DNA from: Ravibacter sp964559125 | GTDB lineage: Bacteria > Bacteroidota > Bacteroidia > Cytophagales > Spirosomataceae | Length of the DNA stretch: 64,000 nt | Direction of reading: 5' to 3' | NCBI GenBank assembly: GCA_964559125.1 | Contig: CAZLGW010000019.1 | Coordinates: 1 to 64,000 of the forward strand | Made by a program: the position numbers and the translations under genes | The notes under the pieces: generated by a model | Told to the model about the DNA's origin: nothing | The model's database searches: none | What the model saw: the letters and a program-made list of their open reading frames with translations, nothing else | Part shown: positions 25,796 through 35,174 of the stretch, piece after piece | Position numbering within the stretch: the first letter of the stretch is position 1 | How the letters are laid out: the number at the start of each line of letters is the position of its first letter

Positions 25796-27301
25796 ATGGG
25801 TATCAGATCTGGTTTAAGTATTCCTTTAGCACAATTTATCGCAAGCCGCGAAAAGATATGGATGGCCGACCCGGTTGGCTATCAGAAAAAATGGCTGCAT
25901 AAACTTGTAAGAACGGCTGCAAACACACAATTCGGCATCGACCACCGGTTCAGTGATATACGCAGCTATGATGAGTTCAGACAGGCGGTTCCGGTAAGAG
26001 ACTATGAGGGTCTGAAGCCCTACATCGAACGTATAAAGAACGGCGGGAAGGATATTTTATGGCCGGGCAAACCATTGTATTTTGCCAAGACATCCGGCAC
26101 TACCTCGGGCACCAAATATATCCCTATTTCCAACGACTCCATCAGCAATCACATCGACTCGGCACGAAATGCCATTTTGTCCTATATTTATCAGACCCGC
26201 AAGGCTTCCTTTCTCGACAGGGGACTGATCTTTTTGTCGGGAAGCCCGGTGCTGAGCGAAACGGCAGGCATCAAAACCGGGAGGCTGTCAGGCATTTCCA
26301 ATCATCACGTACCGGCTTATCTCCGGACCAACCAGTTGCCCTCCTACGAAACGAACTGCATAGAAGACTGGGAAACCAAGCTGGAAAGGATTATCGACGA
26401 AACCATCTCCCAACGGATGGGCCTGATATCGGGCATTCCGCCCTGGGTGCAAATGTACTTCGACAGGATCATCCAGCGTACCGGAAAGCCGGTAAAAGAC
26501 GTCTTTCCCGACTTTTCGCTCCTCATTTACGGCGGTGTGAATTTTGACCCCTACAGGGCCCGCCTTTTTGAATCTATCGGGAAGCCAGTCGACTCTATCG
26601 AGACCTATCCTGCTTCCGAAGGCTTTATTGCCTACCAGGACAGCCAGGAGGACGAAGGGTTACTGCTGCTGCTGAATACCGGGATATTTTTCGAATTTAT
26701 CCCGCTCGACTCCTACTTCAGTCCCAACCCTGAAAGAATAAGTCTGGAAGATGTAGAGCTGGGCAAAAGCTACGCCCTCATCATCAACAATAATGCCGGC
26801 TTATGGGGGTATTCTATCGGGGATACGGTGAAGTTTGTCTCGAAAAATCCCTACCGGATCGTTGTTTCCGGCAGGATTAAACATTTTATCTCTGCTTTCG
26901 GCGAGCATGTGATAGGCGAAGAGGTCGAAAAGGCCATGAAACACGCTATGGAGCTCCATCCCGAAACCGTAGTCACCGAATTTACGGTGGCGCCCATGGT
27001 GTCTCCGGGTGAAGGGCTCCCCTATCACGAATGGCTGATCGAATTCGCCTACCCTCCCCATGACCCGGAAAGGTTCAGGGCCGATCTCGATGCCAGGATG
27101 ACCGCACTTAATATCTATTACGATGATTTGATAAGAGGCAATATCCTGCAGAAGCTCATTATTTCTCCGCTCCGCGCCGGAGCATTTGTGGAATATATGC
27201 GAAGCGAAGGAAAGCTCGGGGGACAGAATAAGGTTCCGCGCCTGGCCAATGACCGCCTGATCGCAGATAAGCTTTCCCAGTGGAAAATCAACCTCCTATG
27301 A
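25796..27301 (+). CDS. GH3-family acyl-acid-amido synthetase-like protein
   Basis: A 501-residue adenylate-forming enzyme related to plant GH3 auxin-amido synthetases. Visible are the ATP/AMP-binding loop AKTSGTTSGTKYIPIS, LIYGGVNFDPY, the ETYPASEGF motif that follows the adenylate strand, YSIGDTVKFVS, and SGRIKHFISAFGEHV. Bacterial members are widespread in Bacteroidota but their substrates are unknown. Its stop overlaps the dxr start by 4 bp (ATGA), so the two are translationally coupled. The start at 25796 fits the family N-terminus. Confidence 0.9.
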   Translation: MGIRSGLSIPLAQFIASREKIWMADPVGYQKKWLHKLVRTAANTQFGIDHRFSDIRSYDEFRQAVPVRDYEGLKPYIERIKNGGKDILWPGKPLYFAKTSGTTSGTKYIPISNDSISNHIDSARNAILSYIYQTRKASFLDRGLIFLSGSPVLSETAGIKTGRLSGISNHHVPAYLRTNQLPSYETNCIEDWETKLERIIDETISQRMGLISGIPPWVQMYFDRIIQRTGKPVKDVFPDFSLLIYGGVNFDPYRARLFESIGKPVDSIETYPASEGFIAYQDSQEDEGLLLLLNTGIFFEFIPLDSYFSPNPERISLEDVELGKSYALIINNNAGLWGYSIGDTVKFVSKNPYRIVVSGRIKHFISAFGEHVIGEEVEKAMKHAMELHPETVVTEFTVAPMVSPGEGLPYHEWLIEFAYPPHDPERFRADLDARMTALNIYYDDLIRGNILQKLIISPLRAGAFVEYMRSEGKLGGQNKVPRLANDRLIADKLSQWKINLL

Positions 27302-28467
27302 CCGGATTTAAACGTATTGCCATACTGGGTTCTACCGGCTCTATCGGTACCCAGGCCCTGGAAGTTATTCAACAGCACCCCGGCCGTTTTTCGGTCGAGT
27401 TGCTGACCGCACAGCACAATGCCGACCTCCTGATCGAACAGGCAGTTGCTTTCAGGCCGCGTGAAGTCGTGATCGGGAACAACCTGCTCGGTGCTAAAGT
27501 AACCGATGCGCTCGCACCCCTGGGTATAAAGGTATACAGCGGTGAAGAAGCCATTGCACAGGCAGTCGGGCAGAGCGAAGCCGATACAGTACTGACTGCC
27601 CTTGTAGGGTATTCAGGGCTGCTCCCTACGCTCGAAGCCATCAGGGCCGGCAAGCAGATCGCCCTCGCCAACAAAGAGACCATGGTAGTGGCCGGAGAGC
27701 TGGTTTCCGATCTTGCAGCACAGCAAAAGGTCTCTATTTACCCGGTAGATTCCGAACATTCGGCCATTTTCCAATGCCTGGCGGGCGAAGAAGGGAATCC
27801 TGTCGAAAAAATTATCCTTACGGCATCAGGAGGTCCCTTTAGGGGGGAAAAATCAGACTTTCTCACTACCGTTACCAAAGCGCAGGCGCTCAAGCATCCG
27901 AACTGGTCGATGGGCGCCAAGATTACGATCGACTCGGCAACCCTGATGAACAAAGGGCTTGAGGTAATCGAAGCCAAATGGCTTTTCGGCCTTACCGCCG
28001 GGCAGATCGACGTAATAGTGCACCCGCAGAGCATCATTCACTCGATGGTCCAGTTCAGGGACGGGAGCATCAAAGCCCAACTGGGACTTCCCGATATGCG
28101 GCTCCCGATCCAGTATGCGCTCAGCTTTCCTGAACGCCTCGAATCGTCGTTTCCAAGGTTCGACTTCACTAATTTCCCGTCATTTACTTTCGAAAATCCC
28201 GATACCGAAACTTTTCAATGCCTGGCGCTCGCTTACCGTGCCCTGGAAAAAGGCGGGAATCTCCCCTGTATCATCAATGCCGCCAACGAAGTGGCCGTAG
28301 ACGCTTTTCTCCATGAACGGATCGGTTTTACAGGGATTCCGCAACTCATCGAAAAATCTATGGAACAGATTGCGTTTGTTGAGAACCCAACGCTTCAGGA
28401 TTATGTTGATACCGACAGGGAAACAAGGGCATTTACATCGGAGCTGGTAAGCAACAGGATATGTTAG
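27298..28467 (+). CDS. dxr: 1-deoxy-D-xylulose 5-phosphate reductoisomerase
   Basis: Second enzyme of the MEP isoprenoid pathway, using NADPH. The 389-residue protein has the nucleotide-binding AILGSTGSIGTQAL at the N-terminus, ALANKETMVVAG, the metal/substrate segments VDSEHSAIFQCL and TASGGPFRG, and WSMGAKITIDSATLMNKGLE. The ATG at 27298 overlaps the GH3 stop; a start 18 bp earlier inside GH3 is less likely. The next gene overlaps its end by 7 bp. In many relatives dxr is followed by rseP; here a small membrane protein takes that place. Confidence 0.98.
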   Translation: MTGFKRIAILGSTGSIGTQALEVIQQHPGRFSVELLTAQHNADLLIEQAVAFRPREVVIGNNLLGAKVTDALAPLGIKVYSGEEAIAQAVGQSEADTVLTALVGYSGLLPTLEAIRAGKQIALANKETMVVAGELVSDLAAQQKVSIYPVDSEHSAIFQCLAGEEGNPVEKIILTASGGPFRGEKSDFLTTVTKAQALKHPNWSMGAKITIDSATLMNKGLEVIEAKWLFGLTAGQIDVIVHPQSIIHSMVQFRDGSIKAQLGLPDMRLPIQYALSFPERLESSFPRFDFTNFPSFTFENPDTETFQCLALAYRALEKGGNLPCIINAANEVAVDAFLHERIGFTGIPQLIEKSMEQIAFVENPTLQDYVDTDRETRAFTSELVSNRIC

Positions 28468-28916
28468 ACGCAAATTTATTAGGGAAATACCTGACGGTCG
28501 CGCTGGCCAGTACGTTAAAATACCTGGGCGGAACCTTTACCGGCTTTGCCATGGGCCTGCACTGGGTCGAAACCGCGGTGTGTTCAACTATTGGCATGAT
28601 GTTCACCATACTGCTCGTCAACTACGCCGGAACGCCCATCCGCGAACTGCTTTCCAGGATCCGGAAGGACAAACCGAAGAGATTTACCCGGTTTAACAGG
28701 CTGGCCGTAAAGGTATGGCGTATTTTCGGCACCAAGGGAATTGCATTCCTGACTCCTGCCCTGTTCACCCCTCCCCTCGGGGCGGCGCTGCTGGTGGCAT
28801 TCAGGGCCCCGCGTGCCGGTAGCTTTTTCTGGATGCTCGTAAGCGGGCTTGTCTGGGGAGTCGTTTTCACACTACTGGTATATAAGCTGGAGGTGGTGAG
28901 GACATGGTTCCGGTGA
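28461..28916 (+). CDS. Small integral membrane protein, unknown function
   Basis: A 151-residue protein not recognised by family. Four hydrophobic segments are visible at about residues 5-30, 36-57, 93-116 and 121-143, with a basic loop (RIRKDKPKRFTRFNR) between the second and third that probably faces the cytosol. GxxxG-like and proline-rich patterns (LTPALFTPPLGAALLVAF) suggest a small transporter or export-type fold. It overlaps the dxr end by 7 bp, so it is probably co-transcribed and coupled with dxr. Confidence 0.7.
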   Translation: MLDANLLGKYLTVALASTLKYLGGTFTGFAMGLHWVETAVCSTIGMMFTILLVNYAGTPIRELLSRIRKDKPKRFTRFNRLAVKVWRIFGTKGIAFLTPALFTPPLGAALLVAFRAPRAGSFFWMLVSGLVWGVVFTLLVYKLEVVRTWFR

Positions 28917-28918
28917 CA

Positions 28919-28950
28919 ATTCATAACTCATAATTCGTGATTCATAACTC
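28919..28950. repeat. Short CATAACTC/TAATTCGTGATTC repeat stretch
   Basis: ATTCATAACTC occurs twice, separated by ATAATTCGTG, in the 39-bp gap before the dehydratase gene. Words like this recur in Bacteroidota intergenic DNA. No function is evident. Confidence 0.4.
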
Positions 28951-28955
28951 CTGAA

Positions 28956-29900
28956 ATGTTTCCCTCTGCCCAAGATATCCAGGCTGCTCACGACCGGATC
29001 CGTCCTTATATACACCGGACTCCCGTCCTAACCTCCAGGACAATCAATCGTATGGCTGGCGCAGAGGTTTTCATGAAAGCCGAACCTTTCCAGAAAGTGG
29101 GGGCTTTTAAAGCAAGAGGCGCGCTGAATGCCGTCCTTTCATTGCCTGCTGCCGAACGTGAAAGGGGGATCGTGGCGCACTCATCGGGCAATCATGCCCA
29201 GGGGATTGCCTATGCCTGCCAGACGATGGGGATTCCTGCCTATATCGTCATGCCGGAAAATTCGCCCCGGGTGAAAGTAGAAGCTGTAAGGGGATACGGA
29301 GCGGAGATCACGTTCTGTGTCAATACCCCGGAGGAGCGGCAACGGAATGCAGACCTGATCGTGAATGAGACCGGGGCTGTGTTTGTCCACCCGTACAATG
29401 ATTTCACCGTAATTGCAGGACAGGCAACCGCCGCAAAGGAGCTGATCGAGGACACTCCCGGCAGGCTGGATTTTATTCTTTGCCCGGTAGGAGGCGGCGG
29501 ATTGCTGAGCGGTACGGCGCTCTCAGCGCATTATTTTTCCCAAAACACGGTCGTCATTGCAGGTGAACCGGAAGGAGCCGCCGATGCCATCCTGTCTTTC
29601 CAGCTCGGGCAGATCACGAAAGCCCCCTATGTAAAAACCATTGCAGACGGGCTGCTTACCACGCTCGGGGACAAAACTTTCGCAGTGATACAGGAATACG
29701 TCACCGATATTGTCACCGTATCCGACGAAGATATCCTGTCGACGATGAAGCTCGTCTGGGAACGCATGAAAGTAGTAGTGGAGCCTTCGGGAGTTGTGGC
29801 TTTGGCAGCGCTTCTCAAATACAGGGGACTTTTTACCGGTAAAAGGGTCGGGATCATCCTTACCGGCGGAAACGTAGACCTCGAAAACTTACCCTTCTGA
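28956..29900 (+). CDS. PLP-dependent threonine/serine dehydratase or serine racemase
   Basis: A 314-residue fold-type II PLP enzyme without a C-terminal ACT domain, so of the catabolic dehydratase or serine racemase kind. The PLP lysine lies in VGAFKARGALNA; SSGNHAQGIAYA is the substrate/phosphate loop and VGGGGLLSGTAL the glycine loop binding PLP phosphate. The usual SFKxRGA reads AFKARGA here. Without an ACT domain it is unlikely to be the isoleucine-inhibited IlvA. Its 3' end overlaps the convergent tilS by 12 bp. Confidence 0.9.
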   Translation: MFPSAQDIQAAHDRIRPYIHRTPVLTSRTINRMAGAEVFMKAEPFQKVGAFKARGALNAVLSLPAAERERGIVAHSSGNHAQGIAYACQTMGIPAYIVMPENSPRVKVEAVRGYGAEITFCVNTPEERQRNADLIVNETGAVFVHPYNDFTVIAGQATAAKELIEDTPGRLDFILCPVGGGGLLSGTALSAHYFSQNTVVIAGEPEGAADAILSFQLGQITKAPYVKTIADGLLTTLGDKTFAVIQEYVTDIVTVSDEDILSTMKLVWERMKVVVEPSGVVALAALLKYRGLFTGKRVGIILTGGNVDLENLPF

Positions 29901-31187
29901 CACGCTTACCCTGGCAATATTGACAGTCTGCTCAGTAACGGCGGCAGTATGATCAGTTCTTAGTCCTATTACCCAGAGAATATGATCTTCAGAGTCGACC
30001 AGCACCTTTACCCTGCTCTTGCTGATCAGGTCGAGCTTACGGTCTACCAGGAAATCAGATACTTTTTTATTGCGGCCTCCCATCCCGAAAGGACGAAAGG
30101 TATCGCCCGTAGCCCAATGACGGACCCTGAGCGGTGACTTCAGCAGATCGGCATCAAAAAAAGCAACGGTCTCACCCGCCTCAGGCCTGAAATCCGCCGG
30201 CCTGGGAAACTGCTCCACCTTCAGGATACCCGCGTCCTCGTCTGCTGCCGGCTCTTTTTCTGCTATAACGAGAAAATCCCTATCCTTTACGAGAAGATGG
30301 GTCGGCGAGAAGAATTTCTTCCCGGGTAGTCCGTCGAGCAAAGCCAGTATCTCCTTTACCTGCTGGTAGGAAAACCCATATTCTTCCAGCAGGACAAACA
30401 GCTGGAACGCAGGACTAACCGCGTTTTTCACCCCTCCGATGCTGATCCGAGTCAACTCTTCGCTCTCCTGCCAGACCTCATTTTTCCATTGCTCCAGGGT
30501 GTTGGTCAGTAACCGCTCGGCGGCTCCCAAACGCTCCGTCATCTCCGAAACGGTATTTTCAAGCGACGGGTTGATCGATTTTAATACAGGCACCACGTGC
30601 ATTCGTATGCGATTCCTGCGGTAATGATCGTCACTGTTGGAGCGGTCTTCCCGCCAAGAAAGATTTCTTTCTGCTGCGTAATGAGCTATCTGCTCCCTTG
30701 TGGCAAACAGCATAGGGCGGATAACAATCCCGTTTACCGGCGGAATCCCCTGCAGACCCCTGATACCGGTACCGCGTGCAAGGTTCAGCAGTACGGTTTC
30801 AACCTGGTCGCCCGCATGATGGGCCGTAGCCACATAAAGGTAGCCAAACTCTTTTGCCAGACCCGCAAACCAGTCATACCTCAGTTTACGCGCAGCCATC
30901 TGCGTAGAGATTTTCTGTTCTTCCGCCACCCGGGCGGTATCGAAAGCGATCTCATGATACCTGAAACCGAGGCGGGCAGCCAGTTCCCTCACAAAAGCGG
31001 CATCCCCGTCAGATTCTTCCCCCCTCAGCCGGAAATTACAATGAGCTATCCCGCACTTCAGACCGGCTGCGCTGAACAGGTCACACATCACCACCGAATC
31101 GATGCCGCCGCTCACGGTCAACAATACCCTGTCGCGGTAGCCCGCAGGCACCAGCTTGTTAAAGTTTATTAAAAATTCGGCCAGCAT
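29889..31187 (-). CDS. tilS: tRNA(Ile)-lysidine synthase
   Basis: Modifies C34 of the CAU-anticodon tRNA-Ile to lysidine so that it reads AUA. The 432-residue protein has the PP-loop SGGIDS at residues 26-31, IAHCNFRLRGEESDGDA, ATAHHAGDQVETVLLNLARGTG, and the C-terminal domains ending near RPFGMGGRNKKVSDFLVDRK. The gene is essential in most bacteria. It converges with the dehydratase gene with a 12-bp tail overlap. Confidence 0.96.
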   Translation of the reverse strand: MLAEFLINFNKLVPAGYRDRVLLTVSGGIDSVVMCDLFSAAGLKCGIAHCNFRLRGEESDGDAAFVRELAARLGFRYHEIAFDTARVAEEQKISTQMAARKLRYDWFAGLAKEFGYLYVATAHHAGDQVETVLLNLARGTGIRGLQGIPPVNGIVIRPMLFATREQIAHYAAERNLSWREDRSNSDDHYRRNRIRMHVVPVLKSINPSLENTVSEMTERLGAAERLLTNTLEQWKNEVWQESEELTRISIGGVKNAVSPAFQLFVLLEEYGFSYQQVKEILALLDGLPGKKFFSPTHLLVKDRDFLVIAEKEPAADEDAGILKVEQFPRPADFRPEAGETVAFFDADLLKSPLRVRHWATGDTFRPFGMGGRNKKVSDFLVDRKLDLISKSRVKVLVDSEDHILWVIGLRTDHTAAVTEQTVNIARVSVSEG

Positions 31188-31365
31188 CTTTTCCTTAAAG
31201 TCCTATCGCTTATTTTGCAGGAACAATAACGCAAATAAAAATAACATTGCGATTGCAACCAATTTGTTATTTCCTGCGTCTCATTAGGAAAGTACGGGAG
31301 CTAAGAGGGAGAGGTGTGACAGAAAGAGGGGGCATACAACCTGCGACTTTGCAACAATCAATTCA

Positions 31366-32925
31366 ATGACAAAACTTGTTTATATATCGATCTTTCTCAT
31401 CTGGCTATCGCCCTCTGTAAAAGGCCAGGCTCCTGCCGACACGACCAAAAGAGTAGAGATCATATCTGCAGACAGTCTTGCCATTACGATAGACGATTCA
31501 GGCGAAAACAGGAAATTGTTCGGCAACGTACGCCTGAAGCACGAGGGTGCGATCATGTACTGTGACCGGGCACTGCAGCATGTCGATATCAACTTCATCG
31601 AGGCGTACGGCAATGTTAAAATCGTACAAGGAGATACGATAACGGTGACGGGCGACACCCTTCATTATTTCAGCGATACAAAGCTGGCCATCATGTCGGG
31701 CAGAAAAGCCCAGCTTAAAGATATGAACCGCACACTTACCTCCACCCGGCTCGAATACGACATGGAGGGTGGTATCGCAAGCTACAAAACCCCGGGAGTT
31801 ACCGTCGATAAAGCCGATACCCTGTCGAGTAAGACAGGCTTTTATGATACCCGTACAAAAGAATACACCTACTACCAGGACGTAAAGCTTGTCAACGAAA
31901 AATATACCCTTACGACCGATACACTGCGTTTCCAGTCGCTTACGAAGTGGTCTTATTTCAGGGGCAACACTCAGATCGTCAATAAAGACGGGCAGCTCTC
32001 AGGTCGCAAAGGGAGCCATAATACCGAAACCGGTGAATCCATTTTCGATACACGCACGACGGTCGACAACGAATCATATACCCTCAGCGGAGATTCTCTT
32101 TATTACGACGAGCCTAACCAGCGGGGATATGCAAAAGGCAACGTGGAGATCATAGCCAAGAAAGACAGCACCATTCTCAATGGCGACGAGGCGATGTACA
32201 GGGGTACCGAAGGTTTTTCAAAGGTGTTCGGCCACGCGCTTGTCAAAACAGTGCTTTCAATGGATACGCTGTTTATCAGGGCCGATACCCTCTATTCGAT
32301 CGAGAACAAGGCCGACAGCACGCGTAAGATGATCGCGGACCGGAATGTATTCATTTTCAAAACTGATTTCCAGGGAATATGCGATTCGCTTACCTACAGC
32401 AGCGCCGACTCAATTATCCATTTTTATAAAAAGCCTGTACTCTGGGGCGACAACAGTCAGCTGGAAGCCGACTCGGTTACGGTATGGCTGGTCAACAGTA
32501 AAGTGAACCGCATGCACCTAAGGGGCAATTCGTTTGTAATTTCGGAAGATACGCTCATCAGCCAGTACAACCAGGTAAAGGGAAGGACGATTATGGCCTA
32601 TTTCAATCCACGGAGTAAAGTAGAGCGGGTCGATGTCGATGGCAACGGGGAAAGTATTTACTATGCGATCGACGAGCATGAAATCGTAATCGGTCTCAAC
32701 AGGGTTTTGTGCGGGAAAATGAATATCCGCTTCGAAGAAGACAAGGTCCAGAGGATCGCCTTCCTTGGAAGGCCCGATGGTAAGCTGATACCACCCCACG
32801 AAATCAAATCCTCTGAAAAACAGCTAGATGGCTTTAACTGGCGTATCCAGCAAAAGCCCACAAAGGAGGTAGTTACGTGGCAGCAGGTATCGGGAGAGGC
32901 TGTTGAGAAGGAGGAAGCGTTGTAA
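31366..32925 (+). CDS. OstA/LptA-like outer-envelope protein
   Basis: A 519-residue exported protein; the signal peptide MTKLVYISIFLIWLSPSVKGQ ends near residue 21. The body is repetitive beta-structure of the OstA-like type: RKLFGNVRLKHEGAIMYCDRAL near residue 50 is the N-terminal signature, with recurring DTLHYF, TLRFQSL and SLYYDEP strands. In Bacteroidota such proteins are thought to take part in LPS transport across the periplasm. Divergent from tilS, it stands alone. Confidence 0.88.
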   Translation: MTKLVYISIFLIWLSPSVKGQAPADTTKRVEIISADSLAITIDDSGENRKLFGNVRLKHEGAIMYCDRALQHVDINFIEAYGNVKIVQGDTITVTGDTLHYFSDTKLAIMSGRKAQLKDMNRTLTSTRLEYDMEGGIASYKTPGVTVDKADTLSSKTGFYDTRTKEYTYYQDVKLVNEKYTLTTDTLRFQSLTKWSYFRGNTQIVNKDGQLSGRKGSHNTETGESIFDTRTTVDNESYTLSGDSLYYDEPNQRGYAKGNVEIIAKKDSTILNGDEAMYRGTEGFSKVFGHALVKTVLSMDTLFIRADTLYSIENKADSTRKMIADRNVFIFKTDFQGICDSLTYSSADSIIHFYKKPVLWGDNSQLEADSVTVWLVNSKVNRMHLRGNSFVISEDTLISQYNQVKGRTIMAYFNPRSKVERVDVDGNGESIYYAIDEHEIVIGLNRVLCGKMNIRFEEDKVQRIAFLGRPDGKLIPPHEIKSSEKQLDGFNWRIQQKPTKEVVTWQQVSGEAVEKEEAL

Positions 32926-32964
32926 CGAAAAATGTTAATATTTATTAAATGGTAGCTGTTTTTT

Positions 32965-32996
32965 TTTGATTATATGTGTATTAGTGTATATTTTTG
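32965..32996 (+). promoter_or_regulatory. Promoter of the small T9SS protein gene
   Basis: TTTG at 32965-32968 and TATTTTTG at 32989-32996 are 20 bp apart, an excellent match to the Bacteroidota -33/-7 pattern. The start codon is 75 bp downstream, leaving an untranslated leader of about 70 nt. Confidence 0.65.
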
Positions 32997-33071
32997 TAAA
33001 AAAAGACCGGGTATCCGGAATGTAGTTTTAGAATATAATTGAGAGGAGAGTATAGAAAAACTTTTAACGCA

Positions 33072-33698
33072 ATGAAAAAAACGCTCTACTTACTGTGCTG
33101 TCTGCTACTGGGGACGTGGGTCGCCGGGAGCGTTTCGGCGCAAAGTAGCGGCAGTCGTCTGAACATTGCGAAAAAAGAAAAACCGACCGCTCTGAAAAAA
33201 TCACCTCTCTCTTATTCTCCTTACAAGGTTAATACTCAACCGCTTATCCTTGAAAAATCAACAGCGCTGAGCACTTATTACCGCACGCTGCTGTTCGGGA
33301 ACAGCAATGAAATGACTCCCACCGAGGAAAGCAGGGAAATTGAGCCTGTTCACATTAATGCTCCGCACACAGCCACACCCAAGCCTGTCAGCTTCGAAAG
33401 CAGCAGCCAGGAAAACGAAAACCTGTATGTAAACGATCGCATTACCGTTAAAAACCTTTACCCCAATCCTGCCAACGAATTCGCTCTCCTGCAGTATAGC
33501 ATGGGCATGGATGTAAAAGATGCAAAAGTAGCGCTCTATAACGTGCTTGGCGCTACCATTAAAGAATATTCTCTCAGCCATCAGTCCCAGCAACTGACCG
33601 TAGATACGCGGAATCTCCCCAACGGCGTATACTTCTATCAGCTTACTGTAGATGGCCAGAAAGTCGCTACCAAAAAATTGCTGGTAAGGCACCACTAA
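33072..33698 (+). CDS. T9SS type A sorting-domain protein, small
   Basis: A 208-residue exported protein. The ATG at 33072 begins a signal peptide (MKKTLYLLCCLLLGTWVAGSVSAQ). The first 120 mature residues have low complexity and no recognised domain. The last 80 residues are a type IX sorting domain: VKNLYPNPANEFALLQYS, VALYNVLGATIKE, LPNGVYFYQLTVDGQKVATKKLLVRH. It should be secreted and attached to the cell surface. A good promoter lies upstream. Confidence 0.88.
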   Translation: MKKTLYLLCCLLLGTWVAGSVSAQSSGSRLNIAKKEKPTALKKSPLSYSPYKVNTQPLILEKSTALSTYYRTLLFGNSNEMTPTEESREIEPVHINAPHTATPKPVSFESSSQENENLYVNDRITVKNLYPNPANEFALLQYSMGMDVKDAKVALYNVLGATIKEYSLSHQSQQLTVDTRNLPNGVYFYQLTVDGQKVATKKLLVRHH

Positions 33699-33725
33699 TA
33701 AATCGAGTCGCGGGCCTCTGACCTA

Positions 33726-33755
33726 TTGCTACTTCCCAACTTTTAATTATCTTTG
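33726..33755 (+). promoter_or_regulatory. bamD promoter, very short leader
   Basis: TTG at 33726-33728 and TATCTTTG at 33748-33755 are 19 bp apart, matching the Bacteroidota pattern. The ATG at 33763 is 7 bp past the -7 box, so the transcript is nearly leaderless. Confidence 0.6.
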
Positions 33756-33762
33756 CGCACTT

Positions 33763-34680
33763 ATGCGATCGACTAATCTGAGGCCGTACATTTTTGTATT
33801 GATAAGCCTTTTCATGCTGGCTTCGTGTTCCAAGTTTTCAAAACTGCAGAAAAATGGCACTCAGCAGGAAAAGTACAATGCAGCTCTCGACTACTATAAA
33901 AAAGGCGAGTACTACAAAGCCGGTCTACTTTTCGAAGAACTTATCCCCCTGCTGAAAGGCGGTACAGAGGCAGAATTAGCTGAATTCTATAATGCTTATT
34001 GTCAATACCACCAGGGTATTTATTCAATGAGCCAGTATCTCTTCAAGAAGTTTTACGACACCTACGCAAGGAGCGAGTATGCTATGGAGGCTTTTTATAT
34101 GCATGCATTTTCGCTTTATAAAGACTCTCCGCCGGCCAGTCTTGACCAGTCCAACACCATGACTGCGATTTCCGCATTACAGGATTTTATTAACCGGTAC
34201 CCGGATAGCGCGTTCCAGGACGAGTGTACGAAGTACATACTGGAGCTTCGGAAGAAACTGGAGTTTAAGGCTTATGAAAAAGCCAAGTTGTATTACAAAA
34301 TCAGCGACTTCCAGTTTTATTCCCTGAAATCGTCGGTGATCGCCATTACCAATTTCCAGAAGGACTTCCCTGATTCAGGATACAATGAAGAGTTGGCTTA
34401 CCTTAAAGTCGATGCCCAATACAACCTTGCCAAAAGCAGCCTGCCCAACAAGCAAAAAGAGCGATACATGGACGTGCTGACTTTTTACCGCTCCTTCGTG
34501 GACAAATATCCCACCAGCCAGTATGGCCGGAGTGCGGAAAAGATCTATAACGAAAGCCAGAAAGAGCTGGAACGGATTATCAAGCAGGAAGAAGAGATCC
34601 AAAAGCAAAGAGAACAGCTTGAAAACGCACCGAACGCACCGGCAAGGATTTCTACTTCAGGGGTTCAGCTAAAAGAATAG
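33763..34680 (+). CDS. bamD: Outer membrane assembly lipoprotein BamD
   Basis: A 305-residue lipoprotein of the BAM complex, which folds beta-barrels into the outer membrane. The lipobox LASCSKF places Cys at residue 22. The TPR-rich helical body includes YKKGEYYKAGLLFEELIP and DFINRYPDSAFQDEC; the C-terminus is a charged coiled coil (ELERIIKQEEEIQKQREQ). The order bamD, rpoZ, coaBC, DUF4835 is a conserved Bacteroidota cluster. Confidence 0.95.
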   Translation: MRSTNLRPYIFVLISLFMLASCSKFSKLQKNGTQQEKYNAALDYYKKGEYYKAGLLFEELIPLLKGGTEAELAEFYNAYCQYHQGIYSMSQYLFKKFYDTYARSEYAMEAFYMHAFSLYKDSPPASLDQSNTMTAISALQDFINRYPDSAFQDECTKYILELRKKLEFKAYEKAKLYYKISDFQFYSLKSSVIAITNFQKDFPDSGYNEELAYLKVDAQYNLAKSSLPNKQKERYMDVLTFYRSFVDKYPTSQYGRSAEKIYNESQKELERIIKQEEEIQKQREQLENAPNAPARISTSGVQLKE

Positions 34681-34736
34681 CCACCCCGGATTTTAATCAA
34701 CCAATTGAATTTTATCTATTTATCAGACATAAAAAA

Positions 34737-35048
34737 ATGGCCACTAATCCATCGATAATCACAAGGGACACAGACCGGATAGCCGAAAAAACCGGCAACC
34801 TTTATGAGTCTGTTTCTATTATCTCCAAACGTGCCCGCCAGATATCAAGCAAGGTAAAAGAAGAGCTGAATAACAAGCTGGCTGAGTTTGCGTCGGGAGT
34901 TGATAACCTGGAAGAAGTATTTGAAAACCGGGAACAGATAGAAATTTCGAAGTTTTATGAGCGTATGCCCAAAGCCAGCAGCTTAGCTATTGACGAATTT
35001 CTGGAGGACGGTACTTACAGCGCTTATCGCAATACCGGCGACAAGTGA
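34737..35048 (+). CDS. rpoZ: RNA polymerase omega subunit (Bacteroidota type)
   Basis: A 103-residue protein that stabilises RNA polymerase. The sequence IAEKTGNLYESVSIISKRARQI corresponds to the conserved omega core (N-terminal helix contacting beta prime). The C-terminal acidic part is the Bacteroidota extension. It lies 56 bp downstream of bamD and ends in a strong terminator, so bamD-rpoZ is likely a transcript. Confidence 0.9.
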   Translation: MATNPSIITRDTDRIAEKTGNLYESVSIISKRARQISSKVKEELNNKLAEFASGVDNLEEVFENREQIEISKFYERMPKASSLAIDEFLEDGTYSAYRNTGDK

Positions 35049-35065
35049 CAGCAACAAAGCACTTG

Positions 35066-35125
35066 AAAGGCTGCCGTAAAGTTCTTCCCCTCCCGGGTGT
35101 ACACGACTTTACGGCCAGCCTTTTT
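35066..35125 (+). terminator. bamD-rpoZ terminator
   Basis: A long stem: AAGGCTGCCGTAAAGT on the left pairs with ACTTTACGGC and AGCCTT on the right with one bulged C, followed by TTTTT. A strong intrinsic terminator. Confidence 0.85.
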
Positions 35126-35174
35126 ACTTTTAGCTAAAGGAATCCTTCACGCTTAAATTTCCCCAGGCTCTGCA

